54,684 bases of DNA from Singulisphaera sp. GP187. GTDB taxonomy: Bacteria; Planctomycetota; Planctomycetia; Gemmatales; Gemmataceae. Positions within the stretch are counted from its first letter, which is position 1, and every line of letters starts with the position of its first letter. Below the pieces are notes generated by a model, which had not been told where the DNA came from, searched no databases, and saw nothing but the letters and a program-made list of their open reading frames with translations. Shown here one piece after another: positions 34,179-43,252 of this stretch. The stretch is taken from contig CAMBMH010000006.1 in the NCBI GenBank assembly GCA_945868575.1, forward strand, positions 1-54,684, given 5' to 3'. The position numbers and the translations under genes were made by a program.

Positions 34179-34209
34179 TCAACCTCCCGGATTCCTGGCT
34201 CGGGCATCC

Positions 34210-35085
34210 TCAAACAGACTGATAGACCAGCGTGGATCCGATGGATTTTTGAATCACCTTGGGAGTCAGTCCAAAGATACTTTCGGCCGCACCGACCAAA
34301 AGCAAACCATGGGGTTCCAGTCGGCTGGCAAGTGCCTCGACCAGCCGTTTGCGGGTTGGCTCATCGAGATAGATCAACAGGTTGCGGCAAAGGATCAGGT
34401 CAAAGCGCCCCAGACCCAAAAGGTTGTCGAGAAGGTTTCCTCTCTGCCAGCGAATGAGTGAGTGAAGCTTGGGGGAGACCTCGAAACCCTTGTCGCAAGG
34501 CATGAGGAACTTTTGTTGTCGCTGGGGAGGCATTCCCCGTTTTACCTCTGCGGCGGAGTAGACCCCCGACCTGGCAATTACCAACATCCGTTCGGAGATA
34601 TCCGTCCCAAGGATCGAAACCTCCGCTTGGGGTTCCAGGCCCACGGCCTCGCAAACTTCGGTCAGCACCATCGCCAGGCTATAAGGCTCCTGGCCGGAAG
34701 AGCAAGCCGCGCTCCAAATGCGAAGCTTGCCCGTCCTTCCCGGAGTTTTGAGCAACCCGGGTAGGATGGTCGATTTCAGCGCGTCCCAAGGGTGGGCGTC
34801 CCGAAAGAACGATGTTTCGTGGGTGGTGACCGCTTCGATAAGGGCTTCCCGCAACATGGGGTTTGTTTGGGAATCGAGCCGGTCGCAAAGCTGATCCAGG
34901 CTGGAGCAGCCCGCATGGTGGGCGAGCGGGATTACCCGGTGGATCAACAGGTAGTCCTTGTCGGGCCCAAGGACGATCCCACAGAGACTCTGGATCAGGC
35001 GGGCGATCCTTTGCCGGGTTTCAGGGCGGATTCCTGCCTGATGGGAAAAACCTCCATCAGGTCCGTTTGATGTTGGGAGGCTCAA
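34210..35085 (-). CDS. cheR: Chemotaxis protein methyltransferase CheR
   Basis: The 291-residue product carries the CheR N-terminal helical domain (R-Q-R-I-A-R-L-I-Q-S) and the SAM-binding part: W-S-A-A-C-S-S-G-Q-E-P-Y-S, G-T-D-I-S-E-R-M and C-R-N-L-L-I-Y-L-D. It methylates glutamates of chemoreceptors. The start is TTG 35085: GGAGG ends seven nucleotides upstream, and no ATG/GTG fits in the region. It overlaps the cheB stop by a few bases, so the two are co-translated. No receptors, cheA or cheW genes are nearby. Confidence 0.9.
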   Translation of the reverse strand: MSLPTSNGPDGGFSHQAGIRPETRQRIARLIQSLCGIVLGPDKDYLLIHRVIPLAHHAGCSSLDQLCDRLDSQTNPMLREALIEAVTTHETSFFRDAHPWDALKSTILPGLLKTPGRTGKLRIWSAACSSGQEPYSLAMVLTEVCEAVGLEPQAEVSILGTDISERMLVIARSGVYSAAEVKRGMPPQRQQKFLMPCDKGFEVSPKLHSLIRWQRGNLLDNLLGLGRFDLILCRNLLIYLDEPTRKRLVEALASRLEPHGLLLVGAAESIFGLTPKVIQKSIGSTLVYQSV

Positions 35086-36197
35086 GTCACAACCTCCATG
35101 CGCCTGGAGTCACCAGGTCCTCGGAGGGATTGAATCACTACTGCCAATTGATCGAGAGGCAAAATCATGTCCGCCAATCCCGCCTGAACCGCCGCGCCGG
35201 GCATTCCCCAAACGGTGCTTGTGGCTTCGTCCTGGGCAAGGATCAGTGCACCCTGGCGCTTGAGGGTTGCCAATCCCTGGACTCCGTCGCGTCCCATTCC
35301 TGTGAGGATGAGTCCCGCACAGTCCGGACCAAAGACCGAGGCACCGGTTCGAAAGAGATAATTTGCCGAGGGGCGGCAACCCTCCTCGGGTGGGAGATCC
35401 GAAAGCCCGGCAACGAAACCAACCCCCGGAGTGTTTCGAACCAACAAGTGTCGTCCCCCGGGAGCCAAATAGGCTACCCCCGGACGAAGGGGTTCGTTGT
35501 CGGTCGCCTCGACCACCTGGACTCCGGTTGTCCTCGTAAGGCTTTGGGCCAGAGAGAGGGTGAAGTCGGGGGGCATGTGTTGAACAATCAGGATTGGGGC
35601 GCGAAACCCCTTGAGTCCGGAAAGCAGGGTGTTCAGGGCGCGAGGACCACCAGTGGATACCGCCACAAGGATGGCGCGAAGGGTTCGCATCCCGGAGGGT
35701 TTGACCGCCGCATCAACCGCAGGAGGTTTGATCGCCAGACGCAATCCCGAAGCCCGGGTCGGTTCGCCCCGGTTTCGAAGAAAAGCGCGGATCCGCGGTA
35801 GAAGTTGTTCCCGAAGGTACTTGATCCCCGATTCGGGGTCTGGGGTCGTGGGCTTGGGAATGAAATCGTAAGCGCCGAGTTCGATCGCTTTCATGCTGAT
35901 CTCGGCCCCGGCCCTGGTGTGGGAACTGAGCATCACCACACCGACGGGTTTGCCATCCTTGCGAGAGGCATTGAAGTCCATGATCTGTTTGAGGGTCACC
36001 AGTCCGTCCTGACCTGGCATTTCAAAATCGAGGGTGACCAGATCTGGGGGATGTTCCCGAATCAGGTCAATTGCCCGGATGCCGCTATGAACGGATCCGG
36101 CCAGGGAAATTCCCTCCATACCGGATAGGGCCCTTTCCAGGGCGGTCCTAAACAGACGGGAATCATCAACAATCAGTACGCGTGCCGGCTGGTCCAA
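35082..36197 (-). CDS. cheB: Chemotaxis response regulator protein-glutamate methylesterase CheB
   Basis: The 371-residue product has a receiver domain with phosphoacceptor D57 (L-V-T-L-D-F-E-M-P-G-Q-D-G) and a CheB methylesterase domain with the catalytic S181 (A-V-S-T-G-G-P), H207 (I-V-Q-H-M-P-P) and D304 (T-G-M-G-R-D-G). It removes methyl groups from receptors, opposite to CheR, and deamidates glutamines. The start is TTG 36197; no ATG fits close to the L-I-V-D-D motif. It is followed by cheR on the same transcript and is divergent from polX with 82 nt between starts. Confidence 0.9.
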   Translation of the reverse strand: MDQPARVLIVDDSRLFRTALERALSGMEGISLAGSVHSGIRAIDLIREHPPDLVTLDFEMPGQDGLVTLKQIMDFNASRKDGKPVGVVMLSSHTRAGAEISMKAIELGAYDFIPKPTTPDPESGIKYLREQLLPRIRAFLRNRGEPTRASGLRLAIKPPAVDAAVKPSGMRTLRAILVAVSTGGPRALNTLLSGLKGFRAPILIVQHMPPDFTLSLAQSLTRTTGVQVVEATDNEPLRPGVAYLAPGGRHLLVRNTPGVGFVAGLSDLPPEEGCRPSANYLFRTGASVFGPDCAGLILTGMGRDGVQGLATLKRQGALILAQDEATSTVWGMPGAAVQAGLADMILPLDQLAVVIQSLRGPGDSRRMEVVT

Positions 36198-36279
36198 CTT
36201 GCTACCCCATCTGCTCCCTCAGGAGGATTCGGGTCCTAACCTGAGAGAAAGGACTCTCTCTGGAAGGATATGGACCCCG

Positions 36280-38055
36280 ATGGACGCCAACGAAATTGCC
36301 GCCGCCCTTAGCGAGATCGCTACTCTTCTTGAGCTGCGCGGGGAGAATGTTTTCAAGATCAATGCCCATCGCAAAGCGGCACGGGCTTTGGAGACCCTGA
36401 CCCAACCGCTGGATCACCTCATCGCCGATGGGAGCCTGGCCCGGGTCGATGGGATCGGCAAGGCACTTTTGGCCAAGATCGAAACCCTCCACAAGGCCAA
36501 CCGCCTCCAGGAACTTGAGGACCTACGGGCCCAGGTTCCACCAGGACTTTTGGATATGCTCCGCCTTCCGGGGATCGGCCCCAAAAAGGTCAAGCTTATT
36601 TATGAGGAGCTTGCAATCGAATCGTTAGCTGCTCTGAAAGAGGCATGCGAATCCGGTCGGATCGCCGTGGTCAAAGGATTTGGCGCAAAGACCCAAACCA
36701 ACATCCTTGAGGGAATCGCTTTTCTCAAAGAGGGGGAAGGGCGTGTTCATCGCCCTGTGGCACTGGAGGCTGCGGGGGAACTGATTCAACTGTTGCGCAA
36801 TATCAAGGGTGTCGAGCGGATAGAACAGGCTGGGAGTTTGCGGAGGGCCCGGGAAACGGTCAAGGACATAGACATCGTGGCGACCTTGAAATCCGGGGTC
36901 GATCCAGAGGATGTGATGGACGCTTTTGTCGCACACCCAAAAGTTGTCCATGTTTCAGGCCGAGGCCAGACCAAAGCCAGCGTGGTCCTTGAGGTGGCGG
37001 ATTCGGGTTCGATGACCGGGAGGTCCCGATTGGGGGCGGACCTAAGGCTTGTTCCACCGGAGAGCTTTGCCTGTGCATTGGCTTATTTCACCGGATCCAA
37101 AGAGCACAATGTTCGGATGCGAGGCCTGGCAATTGAGCATGGCTACAAGCTTAACGAGTATGCACTAACCGGCCCCAAGGGTCCGCTCGATTGCCCGACG
37201 GAGGAATCCATCTATCGACATCTGGGACTTCATTGGGTTCCGCCGGAACTGAGAGAGATGACAGGCGAGATCGAGGCCGCCAAACTCGAAGGGGGTAAGG
37301 GGCTTCCCAAACTGATACCCATGGGATCCCTAAGGGGAATATTTCACAATCACACCACCGCAAGCGACGGGTCCGCAACCCTCGAAGAAATGGCTATTGC
37401 CTCGAGGGAAAATGGCCTCGAATACTTTGGGGTGGGAGACCATAGCCAGTCATTGGGTGTGGCCAACGGGCTCAAACCCAAACGGGTCAGGGAGCAATGG
37501 GCCGAGATCGACAGGCTCAATGAAACGCTTTCGGGAATCCACATCCTCAAAGGGTCCGAAGTAGACATCCTGGAGGATGGATCACTTGACTACGATGATG
37601 AGCTTTTGGCCGGGTTTGACTATGTCGTCGCCAGCGTCCACATGCACATGAACATGCCCCGGGAGGAGATGACCGCCCGGATTTGCAAAGCATTATCCCA
37701 CCCTGCGGTGACAATGCTTGGGCATCCAACCGGGCGCCTCCTACTCAGGCGCAATGCCTATGCGGTGGATCTGGACAAGGTCCTTGAAGCCGCGGCGAAA
37801 CACGGGGTGATGATCGAGATCAACGCAAACCCCTGGCGGCTGGATCTGGATTGGGTCCATGTGCGTCGCGCCCGGGACATGGGAATCCTTTTGGTGATCA
37901 ATCCCGATGCTCATGCCACAACCGAGGTTACCAACATCCGGTTCGGGGTCGAGGTGGCAAGGCGGGGCTGGTGCGAGGCGAAGGATGTCTTCAACACCCG
38001 TGGGCTTGATGAAGTCAAAAGCTTTTTGAATTCACGAAAAGCAATGACCCGTTAG
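36280..38055 (+). CDS. polX: DNA polymerase X family with PHP domain
   Basis: The 591-residue product starts at ATG 36280. The N-terminal part has a helix-hairpin-helix region (L-R-L-P-G-I-G-P-K-K-V), then a polymerase-beta-like nucleotidyltransferase core with G-S-L-R-R-A-R-E-T-V-K-D-I-D-I-V (Asp dyad) and F-T-G-S-K-E-H-N-V-R. The C-terminal PHP domain (about residue 350 on) has F-H-N-H-T-T-A-S-D-G, G-V-G-D-H-S-Q-S and later H-x-H/D residues. PolX enzymes fill gaps in base-excision repair, with the PHP domain acting as a 3'-5' exonuclease or phosphatase. It is divergent from cheB. Confidence 0.9.
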   Translation: MDANEIAAALSEIATLLELRGENVFKINAHRKAARALETLTQPLDHLIADGSLARVDGIGKALLAKIETLHKANRLQELEDLRAQVPPGLLDMLRLPGIGPKKVKLIYEELAIESLAALKEACESGRIAVVKGFGAKTQTNILEGIAFLKEGEGRVHRPVALEAAGELIQLLRNIKGVERIEQAGSLRRARETVKDIDIVATLKSGVDPEDVMDAFVAHPKVVHVSGRGQTKASVVLEVADSGSMTGRSRLGADLRLVPPESFACALAYFTGSKEHNVRMRGLAIEHGYKLNEYALTGPKGPLDCPTEESIYRHLGLHWVPPELREMTGEIEAAKLEGGKGLPKLIPMGSLRGIFHNHTTASDGSATLEEMAIASRENGLEYFGVGDHSQSLGVANGLKPKRVREQWAEIDRLNETLSGIHILKGSEVDILEDGSLDYDDELLAGFDYVVASVHMHMNMPREEMTARICKALSHPAVTMLGHPTGRLLLRRNAYAVDLDKVLEAAAKHGVMIEINANPWRLDLDWVHVRRARDMGILLVINPDAHATTEVTNIRFGVEVARRGWCEAKDVFNTRGLDEVKSFLNSRKAMTR

Positions 38056-38235
38056 CGCCATCCCCCTGGCTCCTTGCGTTTTGATGATGGGGATCGGGTG
38101 ACCGTTTTTTGGAAAGGCACTTGATCCCGTTTGGGATCCTTTGGCGAAATTGTTCCTGCCGGTAAAATTGTGGACCTTGGGAAAACGGGTTTTGGTTATC
38201 CCAAGCATCCCGGGGTTTCGTGGCCATGCCCGGGT

Positions 38236-40386
38236 ATGATAAAATTCATCTATCCATGGAACCATCTCCCCCTTGAAGCTGCGCCGGGGCCCATTTTGAA
38301 AAAGCACATTTGGAAAATTGCCGTTTTGGGTGTCATTGCTCTGGGAGCGATTGGGTACCTCGCGATCCGTTTTGGTGGGGCAATATCAGGTCCCGATCCC
38401 ATTGCCGCCGATCCTGATGTGGAGCCCATTCCGATTGTGGAAATATCCGACCCACGCCTTGCAAAGGATGTGGTCTGGCGAAATGTGCGGCCGGATGTCC
38501 AATATGTCGGTGATGAGGCTTGCCAAATCTGTCATCAGGGGATCTGCGAATCCTACCACGGGACTCACACGATGGCCCGATCCTCCTCCTGGGCGGGGAA
38601 GCCCGACATGGCCGGACGGAGCGGACTGGAGAGTTTCAAGGACGGCGCTCAACCCTCCTTCATAACGGACAACATACTTTTCCGGATTGAGGAAAAAGAC
38701 GACGCGTCAAACAAAGGCTCCAAGGTCCTCCATCAGACAGAATCCTTCCTCGACGAAAAAGGGCGTCCGGTCGTCTCGCGTGAAACCGACTTTGCCATCG
38801 CGGTTGGCTCGGGACATCGTGGGAGGTCCTACATCCTTGATCTTAATGGATGGCTGTATCAGACCTCGATGAGCTGGTTTTCCACAAAGGGGATCTGGGA
38901 TGTTTCCCCTGGTTTACAGATTGATCGGGAGAATCCGGGCCGACCCATTTCCAGGCTTTGCCTTTATTGCCACACCAACCAGGCCAGGCATGTAAACGGA
39001 ACGCAAAACAAATTTGAACCCATGTTGGCCCGCAATTTGGGAATCGGGTGTGAGCGTTGTCATGGCCCCGGAAAGCTTCACTGTGAGGAACGGGCCAACG
39101 ACCCCGCCACCGCGTTTGGCAACCCGAGTAACCGGGTCGGAATGGGCAAGGCTGACACCTCAATCGTCAATCCAGCGCGCCTTGAACCGGAACTTCGCGA
39201 ATCGGTTTGCAACCAGTGTCACCTTCAGGGGGAAAAACGGATCGAACGCCAGGGTCGGCGTATCGAGGACTGGCGCCCGGGCCTGAAGCTGTCAGACTAT
39301 TTGATGGTCTGGGTGCGCAACCCTGTGATGGGGGAAAAGAACAAGGCGGTCGGCCAGGTGGAGCAGATGCACGCCAGTAAATGTTTCCAGAAAAGCGCTG
39401 GAGCGCTTGGTTGCACGACCTGTCACGACCCTCACTTCATGCCAGCCGAAAAGGACCGAATCGACTATAACCGGCAGCAGTGCTTCAAGTGCCACAAAAA
39501 CGATGCCAAAAAAGAAGGGGTGGCGACCGAAGCCGCCACCCCAAAAAAAACAGACCCGACGGGGGGGATTTCACCTCCGTGTTCCCTGCCTCTGGTGCAC
39601 CGCCTTGCGCGCCAGAATGACTGTGCCGCCTGCCATCTTCCCCGTCGAGCCAGTGCCGACATTGCCCACACCTCCCTTAGCGATCATCGCATCAGGAAGG
39701 TCTCACCGAATGATCCGGGAGCGGGTCGCGCGCTCAATCCAGGCGAGCTCCCACTTGTGGGCTTCCCGGGGCCAGCGACCCCGGAGGACGACCGCGAACT
39801 GGTGATCGCGCTCTCCCTTATGAGTCAGGAGTTTCCTCCCAACCAAAATCCGTTCAATAGCGTCATTAACCAGAAACTCGACAGCCTGCTTGCACAAAAA
39901 TCGGGTGACCCCGAACTCTGGTCCTGGCAAGCGATGAGGCTTGCCAAAGAAGGCCGATATGATGAGTCGCTCCTTGTTTGGGAGCGGATCATCAAAAGCG
40001 CGCCAAATGAAAAAGCCGTATCCAAAGAGGAATTCAACCTTTTGGGAGCTACATTGGCGGCAGTGCGCGCGAAGAAAATTCCCCGGGCACTTGTCCTGGC
40101 ACAAAGGTTGGCCGAACTCTCTCCCGAGAATGCGACCCACCTTGTCATGGTTGCGGAGTACCTCAAAACCCTGGGTCGGCACCAGGAGGCAATCCCCTAT
40201 TTGGAAAAGGCCATCACCGCCCAACCGGCGGGTGTCCAGTCCAGGAAAATTCTGGTGGAGTGCCTTGTTCGCACCCACCAATCCGATCGCGCCAAAACCG
40301 AGTTTGAAACTCTGGCCAGGCTGACCCGCTCAGGAGAGGGAGATTTGCGCCGCTGGTTTTGGCGGCTCCAATCGGAAACCCGCTAA
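38236..40386 (+). CDS. Seven-heme c-type cytochrome with TPR-like C-terminus
   Basis: The 716-residue product starts at ATG 38236 with an N-terminal membrane anchor (I-W-K-I-A-V-L-G-V-I-A-L-G-A-I-G-Y-L). Seven C-x-x-C-H heme motifs follow: CQICH (about residue 96), CLYCH, CERCH, CNQCH, CTTCH, CFKCH and CAACH. They are within a cytochrome c554/c3-like domain. The last 200 residues form helical repeats (W-Q-A-M-R-L-A-K-E-G-R-Y-D-E-S-L-L, L-V-M-V-A-E-Y-L-K-T-L-G-R-H-Q-E-A) resembling TPR. The protein should carry electrons at the outer side of the membrane; the partner and the reaction are unknown. Similar hairpins GATCCC-GGGATC stand on both sides of the gene (38123 and 40404). Confidence 0.8.
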   Translation: MIKFIYPWNHLPLEAAPGPILKKHIWKIAVLGVIALGAIGYLAIRFGGAISGPDPIAADPDVEPIPIVEISDPRLAKDVVWRNVRPDVQYVGDEACQICHQGICESYHGTHTMARSSSWAGKPDMAGRSGLESFKDGAQPSFITDNILFRIEEKDDASNKGSKVLHQTESFLDEKGRPVVSRETDFAIAVGSGHRGRSYILDLNGWLYQTSMSWFSTKGIWDVSPGLQIDRENPGRPISRLCLYCHTNQARHVNGTQNKFEPMLARNLGIGCERCHGPGKLHCEERANDPATAFGNPSNRVGMGKADTSIVNPARLEPELRESVCNQCHLQGEKRIERQGRRIEDWRPGLKLSDYLMVWVRNPVMGEKNKAVGQVEQMHASKCFQKSAGALGCTTCHDPHFMPAEKDRIDYNRQQCFKCHKNDAKKEGVATEAATPKKTDPTGGISPPCSLPLVHRLARQNDCAACHLPRRASADIAHTSLSDHRIRKVSPNDPGAGRALNPGELPLVGFPGPATPEDDRELVIALSLMSQEFPPNQNPFNSVINQKLDSLLAQKSGDPELWSWQAMRLAKEGRYDESLLVWERIIKSAPNEKAVSKEEFNLLGATLAAVRAKKIPRALVLAQRLAELSPENATHLVMVAEYLKTLGRHQEAIPYLEKAITAQPAGVQSRKILVECLVRTHQSDRAKTEFETLARLTRSGEGDLRRWFWRLQSETR

Positions 40387-40502
40387 ATAGTGGCAAGGCT
40401 CCTGATCCCTTTGGGATCCCAAACGCCTTTCTCGCCCCGTTGTTGTTACTAACTGTTCCGTCGCTTCCTTCCCTGGAAACAGACCGGACCAGCAGATTTG
40501 CG

Positions 40503-40616
40503 CTAGTTGTCCGATTTCCCTTTGGTCAGGAAATAGGCGATACCGAGAGTCACCAGCAGTCCGACAAGGACCAGCATGGTCGTAGTACTTCCAAAGAAGT
40601 TAAGGATGGCGTCCAA
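40503..40616 (-). CDS. 37-residue single-span membrane peptide
   Basis: A TTG start at 40616 with GGGAGG eight nucleotides upstream opens a 37-codon frame, M-D-A-I-L-N-F-F-G, one strongly hydrophobic helix (M-L-V-L-V-G-L-L-V-T-L-G-I-A-Y-F-L) and a charged tail T-K-G-K-S-D-N. The longer minus-strand frame reaching to 40964 has no family character upstream of this point. I recognise no family. It stands alone between trpS (upstream on the same strand, 344 nt away) and the cytochrome gene (convergent). Confidence 0.55.
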   Translation of the reverse strand: MDAILNFFGSTTTMLVLVGLLVTLGIAYFLTKGKSDN

Positions 40617-40960
40617 GGTAACTTCCTCCCGGTGATCAAAAAACAAGCGGTAAAGATTTGTCAGCTGGGAAGCAGCTGCTAGCGTTTTGTTAGAAACCCA
40701 AGTTCCGTGAGCAACCCCCTCACACAATTTTTTTGGGTTCGTCCGGGGCAATCGATCCGTGTTTTTTGATCCCGGTTGGTGATTTCCCCTTACGATTTCC
40801 AAGACGAAAAATTCGTGCGCAACCGGGGATTCAAACCTGTTTTTCAAAGAGTAAAAGTCGGATCCATTGGCCGGAGAAAGATTATGGTGACGCCTTTTGG
40901 GCATCCAAAAAAAAATCGGGCCGCCAAAAAATCCCCTCAACCGCAAAAAATGGCCCCGCC
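40617..40960. other. Intergenic region, 344 nt
   Basis: I see no gene. Near 40905-40960 are several A-runs around GGGCC/GGCCC sequences that could form the end of the trpS transcript on the minus strand, but the stem is interrupted. The promoter of the 37-residue gene should lie here. Confidence 0.4.
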
Positions 40961-41968
40961 TCAAACCAGAGGCCTACCCCTCATGCCGACTGCCTCACGA
41001 ACGAGCTCCAGCGTTTTTACCGCCTCTGCGCGAGCCTTGGCGGCTCCCGCCCGAAGCACATCCTCAACCAGATCCGGTCTCGCGACAAGTTCGCGGCGCC
41101 TGGTCCGGGCGGCGTCAAAATACGACTCTATCGATGTTAAAAGTTCTTTTTTGACATCCCCATACCCAAGTCCGCCAGCCTGGTATCGGCCCCGCATGAC
41201 CTCCCGTGAGGCGTCATTCGCGAAGAGGTCCCAGAGTGCATAGACATTGCATTTGTCCGGATCCTTGGGGTCGGCGACAGGGGTGCTGTCGGTCACAATC
41301 GACATCACGACTTTCTTGAGGGGCTTCCCCTCGGCGAAAATTTCGATCGTGTTGCCGTAGCTTTTGCTCATTTTTTGCCCGTCGATTCCGGGGACTTTTG
41401 CCTCGCGGCTGAGGCGGTATTCAGGGATCGGGAAGACTTCCTTGTCAAAAATCCGGTTGAATTTTTCGGCAAGATCGCGGGTGATTTCGAGGTGTTGCAC
41501 CTGGTCGCGGCCGACAGGCACAAGGTTCGACCGGTACGCAAGGATGTCCGCCGCCATGAGCACCGGATAGCTGAAAAGACCAACGCTTGCGTCGATCCCC
41601 TTTTCCACTTTTTCCTTGTAACTGACCGCTTTTTGGAGCAGCCCCATCGGGGCTACGATGGAGAGAAACCAGGTCAGTTCGCACACCTCGGGGACATCCG
41701 ACTGGCGAAAGAAAACCGCCTTGGCAGGGTCGAGACCAAGGGCCAGATAGTCGAGCGCGACATCGTGGACATTCTCGCGAAGTTTCGCGGCATCCTGAAG
41801 AGTTGTCAGAGCGTGATAGTCCGCGATAAAGTAGTACGAGTTGCCCTGTTCCTGAAGCTCGATGTGTTGGCGGACGGCGCCGAAAAAGTTCCCGATATGG
41901 AGCTTGCCCGAGGGTTGGACTCCCGAAAGGATCCGCTTGGGTCCCATCGGGATTTTCGATTCCGCCAT
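40961..41968 (-). CDS. trpS: Tryptophan--tRNA ligase
   Basis: The 335-residue product starts at ATG 41968. It is a class I synthetase with H-I-G-N (residues 24-27) and K-M-S-K-S (199-203) signature motifs. G-V-Q-P-S-G-K-L-H, F-R-Q-S-D-V-P-E and D-Q-V-Q-H-L-E-I-T-R-D mark the TrpRS subgroup. The enzyme charges tRNA-Trp with tryptophan. The length fits the bacterial family (about 330). A longer frame to 42016 adds 16 residues without motif support. The divergent methyltransferase gene starts at 42190. Confidence 0.95.
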   Translation of the reverse strand: MAESKIPMGPKRILSGVQPSGKLHIGNFFGAVRQHIELQEQGNSYYFIADYHALTTLQDAAKLRENVHDVALDYLALGLDPAKAVFFRQSDVPEVCELTWFLSIVAPMGLLQKAVSYKEKVEKGIDASVGLFSYPVLMAADILAYRSNLVPVGRDQVQHLEITRDLAEKFNRIFDKEVFPIPEYRLSREAKVPGIDGQKMSKSYGNTIEIFAEGKPLKKVVMSIVTDSTPVADPKDPDKCNVYALWDLFANDASREVMRGRYQAGGLGYGDVKKELLTSIESYFDAARTRRRELVARPDLVEDVLRAGAAKARAEAVKTLELVREAVGMRGRPLV

Positions 41969-42189
41969 GTCAGCGCACTCCCTAAACTTCCATCGGAGGC
42001 CACCGCTGGCTTCCAAAAAACATCCGGCAAAACTTGCCGCAAAGGTCCTATTTTATGGGCAGCGCCATTGGGTTCGAGGCCATCGATTCAGGGTAAACCA
42101 TCCTGTTTCCCGGGTGCATTGCAAACGGGAAATGTTTCGACGGTTTTTGCCCGGGTTTCCAAAGGCCAGGCCGGGAAAGGAAATGATTC

Positions 42190-42861
42190 ATGATTGAGCG
42201 CATTCTGGAACCCGAGGTGATGGATGAACCGGCCGAAGCAATTGCCTATGATCAGATGGATCATGGGGGGGTCAACAGGGCCTTTGTCGAAGATTGGGTC
42301 AAAGCCGCAGGCGCGGGTTCCTATCCAGGTGGAACCAAAATCCTGGATGTGGGGACAGGCACCGCGCTCATCCCCATCGAGATGGTCCGAGTGGTTCCCA
42401 AGGTCCATCTGGTCGCGGTCGACATGGCGCAATCGATGTTGGACCTTGCCGGGGAGCACCTGAAGCGGTTGGGTTTGGCGGGTCAAATCGAGCTCAAACT
42501 TTGCGATGCCAAGAGGCTCCCCTTTGAGGATAGTTCGTTTGCGGGAGTCGTCTCCAACAGCATCATCCACCACATCCCCGAACCGCTTCACTCTTTTTGG
42601 GAGATGGCCAGGGTGTGCGCTCCAGGGGGGATAATTTTTGTTCGGGATCTGTGTCGCCCGGCGACGGTCGCGGAAATCGACCAGCTTGTCGAGCTCCATG
42701 CAAAGGGCGCGGATGTGACCCAGAAGAAACTGTTTTGGGATTCACTCCACGCGGCGCTCACGCTGGAGGAGGCGGCCGAGTTGGCGTACCTGGCGGGGTT
42801 GGATCCGCAATCGGTGACGATGACCAGCGATCGTCACTGGACCCTCGCGGCGCGGAAATAA
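42190..42861 (+). CDS. Class I SAM-dependent methyltransferase
   Basis: The 223-residue product has the SAM-binding motif I I-L-D-V-G-T-G-T-A-L (51-60), motif II V-A-V-D-M-A-Q-S-M and the acidic C-D-A-K-R-L-P-F-E-D, then V-V-S-N-S-I-I-H-H-I-P-E-P. It belongs to the Methyltransf_11/UbiE-like group. The substrate is unknown. The start at ATG 42190 is used. It lies between trpS (divergent) and the antitoxin gene, 71 nt upstream of the latter. Confidence 0.8.
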   Translation: MIERILEPEVMDEPAEAIAYDQMDHGGVNRAFVEDWVKAAGAGSYPGGTKILDVGTGTALIPIEMVRVVPKVHLVAVDMAQSMLDLAGEHLKRLGLAGQIELKLCDAKRLPFEDSSFAGVVSNSIIHHIPEPLHSFWEMARVCAPGGIIFVRDLCRPATVAEIDQLVELHAKGADVTQKKLFWDSLHAALTLEEAAELAYLAGLDPQSVTMTSDRHWTLAARK

Positions 42862-42932
42862 AATGTAAAACCATTATTAAGATCTGTAAGCTAATAATTA
42901 CCAGCCAATTGCAATAATGATGGGGGTTTGCC

Positions 42933-43226
42933 TTGGACACGATAAGTTATTCCCATGCCCGGACCAATTTTTCCAAAATTCTCGACCGGGTCTGTCACGG
43001 TCATGAGGCGTTGGTCATCACCCGCAAACAACACCCTTCGGTAGTCCTTCTTTCGCTGGCGGATTACGACCTTCTGGTGGGAAAGACGAAACAGGTCAAT
43101 GCGATACCCGGGCCTCAAAAAAATGACATCCAAACGGCCCCGGATACACCAACCAAGATCCCTCCCCAGGAGGTGCCCGAACCTGCCCGAAACCCAAGTA
43201 AATTGTCTTTTAATGATTATAATTAA
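42933..43226 (+). CDS. Phd/YefM-family antitoxin, orphan, with unusual tail
   Basis: The 97-residue product starts at TTG 42933. Residues 1-50 match Phd/YefM antitoxins: Y-S-H-A-R-T-N-F-S-K-I-L-D-R-V, then V-I-T-R-K-Q-H-P-S-V-V-L-L-S-L-A-D-Y-D-L-L. The usual C-terminal toxin-binding part (E-T-x-Y-L-L-R-S) is missing; instead there is a P-, Q- and K-rich tail. No YoeB-, Doc- or RelE-like toxin gene follows or precedes. It may be a solitary DNA-binding repressor derived from an antitoxin. A strong terminator follows 27 nt after the stop. Confidence 0.7.
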   Translation: MDTISYSHARTNFSKILDRVCHGHEALVITRKQHPSVVLLSLADYDLLVGKTKQVNAIPGPQKNDIQTAPDTPTKIPPQEVPEPARNPSKLSFNDYN

Positions 43227-43252
43227 GATCTTTTAAAAATAGATATAGGCAT

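Noticed and set aside
34863-35801. 312-codon plus-strand frame opposite cheB/cheR
   Set aside because: It spans two genes with full catalytic motifs on the other strand.
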